DNA of 33,689 nucleotides from Anaerolineae bacterium (GTDB lineage: Bacteria; Chloroflexota; Anaerolineae; Aggregatilineales; Phototrophicaceae): NCBI GenBank assembly GCA_019912985.1, contig JAIOHN010000758.1:1-33689 (forward strand), read 5' to 3'. Of this stretch, positions 8,891 to 16,667 are shown in pieces (position 1 is the first letter of the stretch; the number at the start of each line of letters is the position of its first letter). Position numbers and translations under genes: made by a program. The notes under the pieces were generated by a model. That model made no database searches. It was not told where the DNA came from and saw nothing but the letters and a program-made list of their open reading frames with translations.

Positions 8891-9634
8891 TCAAATTTCC
8901 TCTAGAACATTTGTATGATAACCGGACAAAAGATCATCGTCTTGTACAGAATGGCAATCCGCCTGACTTGTGCGGAAGATTTGAGCGGGGGTGTAGCCGA
9001 TGTACTGCTTGAGGGAGCGGGTCAGATGCGGTTGGTCGAAATAACCCGCCTCATACACCGTATCGAGGATCGAGACACCCTGTTCCAGCAGTTGCGCCGC
9101 GTATTTGGCGCGTTCAACCTGTCGGATGTGATTCTGGCTCAGGCCGATGGTCTGCGAAAAGCGATGTCGCACTGTACGCGAGGACATCTCCGGCAGTTGA
9201 TCTTGCAGCGCAGCATCCACGACCGGGTCACAAACCAGCACTTCATCACGCGCCAGCCGATCAATGAAGGTTTCGATATTGTCGAAATCCGGGAACTGCC
9301 AGGCGCAGCTTTTCAACCAGAATTTGTTGCTGCTGGATGCTTCTGGCAGGGCAGTCTCCGTGTTCAGGAGTTTTTTGCTGGGCAGGTGCGGGATAAACGT
9401 CCCCAGCTTAAACCGAACCCAGAGGATTTCGGCTTCGCCGCCCCAGGATGTGACCCCGGCGCTGGTCCACGGGCCGACCACCAGCGGGTGTAAGTTGCCA
9501 TTCTCCTTGACGAAAACCATGTGCCAGTGGCACTCGGCAGGGCGGATAGTGCTGCCCTCGCTCAGCGTTCTGCCCTGCGTAATCATATCGACATAGGGCG
9601 AATCCGATGGTCGCTCCTCAAAGATCAGGCTCAT
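8891..9634 (-). CDS. AraC-family transcriptional regulator
   Basis: C-terminal HTH: SSRTVRHRFSQTIGLSQNHIRQVERAKYAAQLLEQGVSILDTVYEAGYFDQPHLTRSLKQYIGYTPAQI. Confidence 0.88.
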   Translation of the reverse strand: MSLIFEERPSDSPYVDMITQGRTLSEGSTIRPAECHWHMVFVKENGNLHPLVVGPWTSAGVTSWGGEAEILWVRFKLGTFIPHLPSKKLLNTETALPEASSSNKFWLKSCAWQFPDFDNIETFIDRLARDEVLVCDPVVDAALQDQLPEMSSRTVRHRFSQTIGLSQNHIRQVERAKYAAQLLEQGVSILDTVYEAGYFDQPHLTRSLKQYIGYTPAQIFRTSQADCHSVQDDDLLSGYHTNVLEEI

Positions 9635-9700
9635 CGCTTATCCTTCACTCGAAAAGCGCCCAACCTCCGCAGGAAGCTGAGCGCGGCGTGCTGATAGTTG

Positions 9701-10099
9701 CTAACCGGCGGTCACCTGATAAATCTGGATCAGGTTGCCACAGGTATCATCAAAGATTGCCACAATCGAAGACCCTACGTCTGTTGGCTCGGTGATGAAC
9801 TCAACGCCGAGGTTTTTCAACCGTTCATATTCCTGATGGATGTCCTTGACCTCAAAGGCGGTGAAGGGGATGCCGTCCTGCACAAGCGATTCCTTGAGTG
9901 CCTTCATTGCCGGGTAATCGGCATTCGGTTCCAGCAGCAGCTCTGTGCCATCCGGCGCTTCGGGTGAGACAACAGTAATCCAGCGCGCGCCACCACCCAA
10001 TGGGATGTCGAGCTTTTTCACAAAGCCCAGCACCTCGGTATAAAACTTCAGCGCCTGGTCATAGTCGCCAATCGATACACTGGTCAGGCTGATCTTCAT
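9701..10099 (-). CDS. VOC/glyoxalase-family protein
   Basis: MKISLTSVSIGDYDQALKFYTEVLGFVKKLDIPLGGGARWITVVSPE...DTCGNLIQIYQV. Confidence 0.9.
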   Translation of the reverse strand: MKISLTSVSIGDYDQALKFYTEVLGFVKKLDIPLGGGARWITVVSPEAPDGTELLLEPNADYPAMKALKESLVQDGIPFTAFEVKDIHQEYERLKNLGVEFITEPTDVGSSIVAIFDDTCGNLIQIYQVTAG

Positions 10100-10494
10100 G
10101 GGTGTTTTCCTTCTCTCAATAGTTGACTGGCCGAGCGGCAGTCAAGTTGACGAAAATCACGGGGACTGAGACCAAACTGCTGTTTGAATGCCTTGGCAAA
10201 GGCCGCATGGCTGGCATAACCTGCCGCCAGCGCGACCTCGGTAATATCCACCGCGCCCATCCGCAGCTTTCGCCCCGCACGTTCCATCCGCACCCGGCGG
10301 ACATAACTCGGCACACTCTCGCCGATGTTAGCCGTGAAGATGCGATGCAGATGCGGCACGGAAAAGCCTGCAAATGCGGCCAGCACTTCCCGGTTGAGGG
10401 GTTCGCTCACATGCTGGTGGATGTACTGCTGCACATCGCGGATGCATTCATCATGTTCTACTAGCTTCTGGTTATCAGCCACCATGTCACCCAT
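10096..10494 (-). CDS. AraC-type HTH regulator (small)
   Basis: DVQQYIHQHVSEPLNREVLAAFAGFSVPHLHRIFTANIGESVPSYVRRVRMERAGRKLR...ITEVALAAGYASHAAFAKAFKQQFGLSPRDFR. 4-nt ATGA overlap with the downstream VOC gene. Confidence 0.88.
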   Translation of the reverse strand: MGDMVADNQKLVEHDECIRDVQQYIHQHVSEPLNREVLAAFAGFSVPHLHRIFTANIGESVPSYVRRVRMERAGRKLRMGAVDITEVALAAGYASHAAFAKAFKQQFGLSPRDFRQLDCRSASQLLREGKHP

Positions 10495-10533
10495 TTTATT
10501 GGATCAGAACGCTCGTTCGCTATTCCAAACGTA

Positions 10534-10752
10534 TCATCCTGCTTCAGTTTTAAACGACAGGCCGCGCGCTTGCAAGGCTTTTCGAAGTTTTTCGATTGCG
10601 GTTGGGCCAATACCGTGCAGCGCCTTCACGTCTTTCTCGTGCCATGCGGTCAACTGCTCTAAATGCTGAATGCCTGCCGCCGCCAGCGCACGATAGGCGG
10701 GTGCAGCCAGCTTCGGCGGGAGGTCGCTTTCTGGAGTATTGTTCTGTTTCAT
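10534..10752 (-). CDS. Small helix-hairpin-helix / RNAP alpha-CTD-like protein
   Basis: LAAPAYRALAAAGIQHLEQLTAWHEKDVKALHGIGPTAIEKLRKALQARGL, HhH motif LHGIGPTAIEKL. Confidence 0.7.
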   Translation of the reverse strand: MKQNNTPESDLPPKLAAPAYRALAAAGIQHLEQLTAWHEKDVKALHGIGPTAIEKLRKALQARGLSFKTEAG

Positions 10753-10779
10753 GGCTCTTCTCCACTTTTGGGATGGCGA

Positions 10780-11268
10780 TTATTGATCCATATGTTCAAA
10801 ATATACCCAGGCCTGCAAGTCCGGTGGTTCGATTCCCAGGTCGGTCATAATCGCTTTGATCTGCTCCCGGTGTTCGGTCGCATGATTGATAACCTGGGTG
10901 AGGATGATGGTCTTTGGCACATCGCGTGGCGACCCCTCCCAATTTACCTGTACCGTATCCTCGGCCTGCACCTTTGGTGCCCATTCGATCAGCCCCGTGC
11001 CAGTCGTCCGCAGCGATTCAGCCATTTCGGCCATCGTCATTGGCGGCGCATCGGCTGGACGCCCGGAGGGCTGCCCTGTGCTGATGCGTGAAAAATAAGA
11101 TTGCTCAGATGTGACGATGTGCTGCAAAGTGGCATAGATGGAGCCGTAAGAACCCGGAATCGCAGCGTCGAGTTGTTCAGGGGGCAGCGCAGCACAGCGC
11201 TCCAGCAGGCACAGATTGGCCCACAGGTGGTGGCTAAAGAGGGTGGTGAGGGTATCCATTGGTTTCAT
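10780..11268 (-). CDS. DinB-family protein
   Basis: LFSHHLWANLCLLERC...YATLQHIVTSEQSYFSRI...INHATEHREQIKAIMTDLGIEPPDLQAWVYF, DinB His pattern. Start is MKPMDTL (11268) or MDTL (11259). Confidence 0.82.
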   Translation of the reverse strand: MKPMDTLTTLFSHHLWANLCLLERCAALPPEQLDAAIPGSYGSIYATLQHIVTSEQSYFSRISTGQPSGRPADAPPMTMAEMAESLRTTGTGLIEWAPKVQAEDTVQVNWEGSPRDVPKTIILTQVINHATEHREQIKAIMTDLGIEPPDLQAWVYFEHMDQ

Positions 11269-11447
11269 ACCGCACTTATCCTTGTTTTCTGATAATGTGA
11301 CTGCACTAAGGATAGACCATTTGTTCGATGATGGCAAGCCAGCCTGCTCGCGCCGCCCCACGATATGGCGATGGCATTTGGCGTCATGCTGCTGGCCGTT
11401 ATAATCACAGCGGAAAACCCGGCATCACACAAAATCAGGAGCGGCCA

Positions 11448-14129
11448 ATGCCTGAAGAATTTACCCTTCACGTCAATGGACAATCGCATGAAGTGACCGT
11501 TGATCCGGAAACCCCGCTGTTGTATGTTCTGCGCAACGACTTGGGCCTGAAAGGGCCGAAATACGGCTGTGGGCTGGAACAGTGTGGTTCCTGCAAAGTG
11601 CTTGTGGATGGTGCGGATGTGCCTTCGTGCCAGCTTCCAGTGAGCCGGGTAACAGGCAGCACGATTACCACCATCGAGGGACTTGGCTCGGCAGAAGAAC
11701 TGCACCCCTTGCAAGAAGCCTTCCTCGAAGAACAGGCCGCGCAGTGTGGTTATTGCACGGCGGGGATGATTATCGGTGCGCAGGGCTTGCTCAACCGCAC
11801 GCGCTATCCGTCCGATGAGGAAATCCGGGAGGCGCTTTCCAACAATCTGTGCCGCTGCGGTGTCTATGACCGGGTGCGCCGCGCTATTCAACTGCGCATT
11901 GGCAGACCGTCCCCCAAGCCGATCTATGAAGTCGTGAAAGCCGCGTCGCTGCAACCCGAAACACCTCCAACCACACTGCCATCGTCGCTGCGCCAGACCT
12001 CCGATTTGGATGCCTGGGTTCGCATCAACGAGGACGGCACGATTACCATTTTCAGCGGCAAAATTGAGATGGGGCAGGGCATCAAAACGGCACTGGCGCA
12101 AATTGCCGCCGAGGAGCTGGATGTATCGCTGGCACGCATCCGCGTGATTACCGCCGATACTGCTCAAACGCCCAATGAGGGTGGGGCTACCGGGAGCATG
12201 TCGCTCGAAACCAGCGGCAGTGCCATCCGTTTTGCCACCGCTGAGGCGCGCCATCATCTGCTGTCACTGGCTTTCGAGCAGTTGGAATCGCTGACTCCGG
12301 TGGCCGAACTGACGGTGGTGGATGGCACCGTGGCGGACCCCAAAACCGGACGGCAAACCACGTACTGGGATTTGATAGGTGGTCAACAATTCGAGCGGCA
12401 GGTGACTGTTCAGGTGATCGCCAAAGACCCCAACAGCTACAGGGTGATTGGGCAGCCGGAAAAGCGCATCGACCTTTTGAGCAAAGTGACCGGTGGCGTC
12501 AGCTACGTTCACGACATTGCCCTGCCAGGAATGCTTCATGCACGGGTGGTGCGCCCGCCTCAGTATCACGCCCGGCTCGTGTCGCTGGATGTGGAAGCGA
12601 TCCGCCAGCTGCCGGGTGTGGTCGCCGTGATTTGCGATGGCAGTTTCGTAGCGGTCGCTGCCAGCCGGGAAGAGCAGGCAGTTTGGGCGATGGAAAAAGC
12701 GCAGGAAATCGCCGTCTGGAACACTGAAAAACTGCTGCCCTCCCCGGAGACCTTATTTGACGACCTGCTCAACAAGCCCTCCCAGGCCAATCTGGTGGTG
12801 GATGGCAGCACAGTGGATGACCCGATTCCGGCAATCGAAACCCCCGCCACAGCGGCACGGACTCTGAACGCCAGTTATCTGCGTCCTTTTCACATGCACG
12901 CTTCCCTGGGGCCATCGGCTGCGGTCGCCCTGTGGGATGATGACCAATTAACGATCTGGTCGCACACACAGATTGCGTTCGGCCTGCGGACCGCCATCGC
13001 TCAGGTGTTGGGAATTGACCCGGCACAGATTCGCGTGATTCACCGCGAAGGGTCCGGTTGTTATGGTCATAACGGCGCGGATGATGTCGCGCTCGATGCC
13101 GCTCTGGTGGCCTACGCGCTGCCGGGTTATCCGGTCATGCTGAAGTGGATGCGGTCGGATGAGCACGGCTGGGAACCTTACGGTTCGGCTATGCAGGTCG
13201 AAATGCAGGCCAGCCTGGATGCGGATGGCCGGATTATTGACTGGAATCATGATGTGTACAGCTACGCGCACTCCACGCGACCACGAGGCGGCGGCGAAGA
13301 TTCCGGTTTGCTGGCCGCGTGGCATCTTGAAGAGTCTTTTCCTCAGCAGCAGCCCCGGCCTTCGGGCGGTTATCACTCCGGCACGCATCGAAATGCCGAC
13401 CCATTGTATGATTTTGCTCGTCGGCGCATTGTCCGGCATGAAGTGCCGGATAGCCCGCTGCGTGTCTCGGCCTTGCGCGGTCTGGGGGCCTATGGCAATG
13501 TCTTCGCCATTGAATCCTTTATGGACGAACTGGCGCAGGCGGCAGGTATTGACCCATTGCAATTCCGACTCAATCACTTGCGTGATGCGCGCGCCAGATC
13601 TGTGCTGGAAGCTGCCGCCGCGAAAGCGGGATGGCAATCACGACCACGGTCAACCAGTGACGGTCATGGATGGGGGATGGCCTTTGCCCGTTACAAAAAT
13701 CGCCAATGTTACGCCGCCATTGTAGTCGAAGTGCAGCTTGAACCAGCGACAGGCATGATTTCGCTGGGGCGTGTCGTGATCGCTGCCGATGCAGGGCAGA
13801 CGGTGAACCCCGATGGGTTGAGCAATCAATTGGAAGGCGGCTTTGTCCAGGCGGCAAGCTGGACGCTGTTGGAGCAGGTTCATTTCAACGAGCAGGGCAT
13901 CACCTGCCGGGATTGGGAGACTTACCCGATTCTGCACTTCACCGCTGCGCCGGTGATTGAAACGGTGATCCTCAATCATCCCGAACTGCCCTTCATCGGC
14001 AGTGGGGAAGCCGCTCAAAACCCGACCCCGGCGGCGATTGCCAACGCGGTCTTTGATGCGGTGGGGGTGCGGCTGCGGTCGATTCCCTTCACGCCGGAGA
14101 AGGTCAAAGCGGCGCTGTCCGCATTGTAG
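11448..14129 (+). CDS. Fused [2Fe-2S]-binding + molybdopterin-binding xanthine dehydrogenase-family hydroxylase (IorA-IorB-like single chain)
   Basis: N-terminal CGLEQCGSCKVLVDG, CGYCTAGMIIGAQGLL, NLCRCGVYDRVRRAI, then Mo-binding IEMGQGIKTALAQIAAEELDV, EGSGCYGHNGADDVALDAALVA, ALRGLGAYGNVFAIESFMDELA, FIGSGEAAQNPTPAAIANAVFDAVGVRLRSIPFTPEKV, in one reading frame. Start set at MPEEFTLHV. Confidence 0.9.
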   Translation: MPEEFTLHVNGQSHEVTVDPETPLLYVLRNDLGLKGPKYGCGLEQCGSCKVLVDGADVPSCQLPVSRVTGSTITTIEGLGSAEELHPLQEAFLEEQAAQCGYCTAGMIIGAQGLLNRTRYPSDEEIREALSNNLCRCGVYDRVRRAIQLRIGRPSPKPIYEVVKAASLQPETPPTTLPSSLRQTSDLDAWVRINEDGTITIFSGKIEMGQGIKTALAQIAAEELDVSLARIRVITADTAQTPNEGGATGSMSLETSGSAIRFATAEARHHLLSLAFEQLESLTPVAELTVVDGTVADPKTGRQTTYWDLIGGQQFERQVTVQVIAKDPNSYRVIGQPEKRIDLLSKVTGGVSYVHDIALPGMLHARVVRPPQYHARLVSLDVEAIRQLPGVVAVICDGSFVAVAASREEQAVWAMEKAQEIAVWNTEKLLPSPETLFDDLLNKPSQANLVVDGSTVDDPIPAIETPATAARTLNASYLRPFHMHASLGPSAAVALWDDDQLTIWSHTQIAFGLRTAIAQVLGIDPAQIRVIHREGSGCYGHNGADDVALDAALVAYALPGYPVMLKWMRSDEHGWEPYGSAMQVEMQASLDADGRIIDWNHDVYSYAHSTRPRGGGEDSGLLAAWHLEESFPQQQPRPSGGYHSGTHRNADPLYDFARRRIVRHEVPDSPLRVSALRGLGAYGNVFAIESFMDELAQAAGIDPLQFRLNHLRDARARSVLEAAAAKAGWQSRPRSTSDGHGWGMAFARYKNRQCYAAIVVEVQLEPATGMISLGRVVIAADAGQTVNPDGLSNQLEGGFVQAASWTLLEQVHFNEQGITCRDWETYPILHFTAAPVIETVILNHPELPFIGSGEAAQNPTPAAIANAVFDAVGVRLRSIPFTPEKVKAALSAL

Positions 14130-14138
14130 ACCGTAATA

Positions 14139-14194
14139 GGGAACCTTCCTTGATTGGGGTCGCACCCAGCATACCGCCTCGTTGAAAGGTTCCC
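14139..14194 (+). terminator. Possible terminator hairpin downstream of the molybdo-hydroxylase
   Basis: GGGAACCTT (14139..14147) pairs with AAGGTTCCC (14186..14194); inner GGGT/ACCC; no strong U-tract. Confidence 0.35.
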
Positions 14195-14293
14195 CACGAT
14201 GTCTGGTAAAGCTAATGCTGACTCATGAGGCAATTTGGGATATTGCCTACATGCTTATTGGTGGGATAAAGTTGCATCGTTTATGCCAGCCTA

Positions 14294-15097
14294 TCACGCC
14301 TTTTTCGCAATGAACACCAAATCCTCGTGTTCGGGCGTGGCCTCGGCCTCTGTGAAATCACCTTGAATGGTCACTTCATCAAATCCAGCTTGCTTCAGCA
14401 TCATCACCAGCTCGTTCTTGAAATAGATGTTGGAAGTCAAAACACGCTTTTCTTCCCCGATCAATTGCTCATTTTGCCAGCGCTGCGCCCAGTACTTGAG
14501 GGTAAGGACTTGCTCCAAAGGGTCAATATCCTCTATCCGCGAGCGCATCACATACTCACTCCCATCTGCTGCGCGGTCGCGTTCGCCTTCTGTCCAAAAG
14601 TCCGGGTCCATCTGCTGCCGGTTCTCCTTCAGCCAGTCCTTCCAATACCAGGAACTTCCTCCATAGGGCATGGATTGATCTAAGAGCAGTACCCCGTCGG
14701 GAGTCAGATGCTGATAGAAGCGTCGTAACGCCAGCGCGTCTTGCTGACGTGTACTTCCGATTCCGAAGGAACCGCAGACATAAATCGTCCGATAGGTCCG
14801 AGGCAAATCGAGTTCGTGCATCGCCTGCGGATAAAGATTGGGCGAAAAGCCCTCACGCGCTGCCTTTTCCTGGCAATACGCCAGCATATCTGGTGAGATG
14901 TCACAGCCGTCCACATCCAGACCGGCCCGCAGATAGGGCAGTAGCAAGCGCCCCGTGCCACAACCGACATCGAGCGCGGGTTGGCCGTAGCATTCAATGC
15001 ACTTTTGATAGTAAGCAATCTCTGGCCCGTCCACATAGAACTCGGCCCAATGCTGGGCCACGATTCCGTAGTGCCACGTTTGTGGTTCGTATTTCAT
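14294..15097 (-). CDS. Class I SAM-dependent methyltransferase
   Basis: QPALDVGCGTGRLLLPYLRAGLDVDGCDISPDMLAYCQEKA...FTEAEATPEHEDLVFIAKK. Confidence 0.9.
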   Translation of the reverse strand: MKYEPQTWHYGIVAQHWAEFYVDGPEIAYYQKCIECYGQPALDVGCGTGRLLLPYLRAGLDVDGCDISPDMLAYCQEKAAREGFSPNLYPQAMHELDLPRTYRTIYVCGSFGIGSTRQQDALALRRFYQHLTPDGVLLLDQSMPYGGSSWYWKDWLKENRQQMDPDFWTEGERDRAADGSEYVMRSRIEDIDPLEQVLTLKYWAQRWQNEQLIGEEKRVLTSNIYFKNELVMMLKQAGFDEVTIQGDFTEAEATPEHEDLVFIAKKA

Positions 15098-15240
15098 TCG
15101 TGCTTATTCTCCATTTTTCTATGGGTGGTTGGTTTCGCCGACCTGACAGCCTCATATCTGACTGAAGCTGCCAACCTTTTCTCTGATTTCGAGAAAGTGA
15201 TCTGTCCTGAACGGTTTGATGGATGACTGCTTGAGGAATC

Positions 15241-15276
15241 AAAAACCGCAGGTGTGTGAGTTCATACCTACGGTTT
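15241..15276 (-). terminator. Intrinsic terminator of a small minus-strand transcript
   Basis: On the minus strand AAACCGTAGGT-N12-ACCTGCGGTTTTT: 11-bp stem with one mismatch, then T5. Confidence 0.65.
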
Positions 15277-15391
15277 CAGGGGTAAACCAAAGAAACATCT
15301 TTCTCAGGTGTGTTCAGGCTTGGTCGAAGAAGGACACGCCAATGAGCCTGCCCATAAGATGGAGATCACCCTGAAAGACGATGATGCTTGC

Positions 15392-15436
15392 TTAGCTCAC
15401 GGCTTTCCGGAGGTATGCAGTTGGAAAATTGGTCAT
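15392..15436 (-). CDS. Candidate 14-aa peptide ORF MTNFPTAYLRKAVS (same frame reopens after one TAA to 15314)
   Basis: Strong RBS on minus strand (GAGGAGGTGCTGAA-ATG); after TAA the same frame reads ASIIVFQGDLHLMGRLIGVSFFDQA then TGA (15314..15316). Lies between an upstream AT-rich region and a downstream intrinsic terminator. Too short for the ORF track. Confidence 0.35.
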   Translation of the reverse strand: MTNFPTAYLRKAVS

Positions 15437-15472
15437 TTCAGCACCTCCTCTCTCTACTTGTTAGCGATTGCA

Positions 15473-15551
15473 AAGTAAGTGATGGGGGATGTGGTTTTCC
15501 TGCCCCTGAATGAGGTGGGGAAAATGCAAAGACTGTGAATATCACTTACTT
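15473..15551. repeat. Perfect 11-bp inverted repeat upstream of the small ORF
   Basis: AAGTAAGTGAT (15473..15483) and ATCACTTACTT (15541..15551), 57-nt spacer with nested TTTTCC/GGAAAA complementarity. Confidence 0.55.
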
Positions 15552-15587
15552 ACTTGATCATTATATATTATTTTGTCAAATATACCT

Positions 15588-15621
15588 AAAAACACAGGGA
15601 CGGCCATCGCCGTCCCCGTGT
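15588..15621 (-). terminator. Intrinsic terminator of the carbohydrate operon (3' of the Gfo/Idh/MocA gene)
   Basis: Minus strand: CACGGGGACGGC-gatg-GCCGTCCCTGTG then TTTTT; immediately 3' of CDS 15646..16659. Confidence 0.8.
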
Positions 15622-15645
15622 GGTATGACTTGTTTGGCGTGCGGA

Positions 15646-16659
15646 TTAAACTGCTACTTCCACCGCACAGCCTTGCTCCGCCGATTGGTACATGGCTTCG
15701 ATCACCGCCATGGTTCCCAGGTTGTTACGCCCGGAGGACAGCGGTTCACGGCCATCGCGCACGCATTCCAGAAAATGACGCACTTCATTCAGGAAGGTCG
15801 CGTTGAAATCCGCATCCGGCAGGCCAAGATTGGTCACTTCTCTGCCATGAGTCATGAACCAGCCGCCGACATTGTGGATCATTCCCTGTTCGCCATACAG
15901 AACCGTCAGTTCATGCGAGGCGGTGGGGATGGGCGCACGCGGCGAGGCAAATGTGAAAAACGCGTCGCCAATGGCCCCGTTTTCAAATTCCAGTGTCATC
16001 GCGGCCACGTCTTCGCAGTCCATTTCAGGATTGAGACCGGAAATGCGATGGACAGCATTCACCCGCTTGATCTCGCCCAGCAGGTAACGCATCAGGTCGA
16101 GCTTGTGAATCGCGGTAGTGCGGATCACGCCGCCGCCGGACTTCACTTTGCGAAACAGCCAGTGTCCCGGCGGGTAGATGGCGCTGAGCATCTGATTGCC
16201 GTCTATCCGTGCGGCGAACACGCGCCCGATGCTGCCTTCGTTGAGCAGCTCCTTGATGCGCCAGTGTTCCGGCAGATAGCGCTGATTCTGAGCGATCATA
16301 TAAGTGATGCCTGCCGCTTCTGCCGCCGCCACCATGGACCGGGCTTCAGCCAGATTCAGCGCCATCGGCTTTTCCAGCAGTACATGCTTGCCTGCCTGCG
16401 TCGCGGCGATCACCTGTGGCCGGTGTAGATAATGGGGTGTGCAGATCGACACCGCGTCGATATCTGGATTGGCGATCACTTCTTCCCAGTCGGTCGTGAC
16501 CTGTACCCCGTTGTTAAACAGGGCCGCTGCTTGCTGCGCCGCCTCCAGGCGGTCATCACAGCAGGTCACCACGTGCGCCAGCTCACTCGCTGCCAGATAC
16601 CCCCGCGCATGCTGCTGACCCATCAAGCCACAGCCGATAATGCCTACACGTAATGTCAT
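15646..16659 (-). CDS. Gfo/Idh/MocA-family NAD(P)-dependent oxidoreductase
   Basis: LRVGIIGCGLMGQQHARGY, DIDAVSICTPHYLHRPQVIAATQAGKHVLLEKPMALNLAEARSMV. Confidence 0.94.
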   Translation of the reverse strand: MTLRVGIIGCGLMGQQHARGYLAASELAHVVTCCDDRLEAAQQAAALFNNGVQVTTDWEEVIANPDIDAVSICTPHYLHRPQVIAATQAGKHVLLEKPMALNLAEARSMVAAAEAAGITYMIAQNQRYLPEHWRIKELLNEGSIGRVFAARIDGNQMLSAIYPPGHWLFRKVKSGGGVIRTTAIHKLDLMRYLLGEIKRVNAVHRISGLNPEMDCEDVAAMTLEFENGAIGDAFFTFASPRAPIPTASHELTVLYGEQGMIHNVGGWFMTHGREVTNLGLPDADFNATFLNEVRHFLECVRDGREPLSSGRNNLGTMAVIEAMYQSAEQGCAVEVAV

Positions 16660-16667
16660 TTACGCCC

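Noticed and set aside
11265-12257. 330-aa minus-strand ORF
   Set aside because: Antisense to the well-supported molybdo-hydroxylase; no domain motifs.
15098-15645. CRISPR or phage-defence array in the largest non-coding gap
   Set aside because: Only one inverted repeat pair and two terminators; no regularly spaced direct repeats and no cas genes.
15535-16428. 297-aa plus-strand ORF
   Set aside because: Almost entirely antisense to the Gfo/Idh/MocA gene; His/Arg-rich shadow translation; the 5' part runs through the operon terminator.
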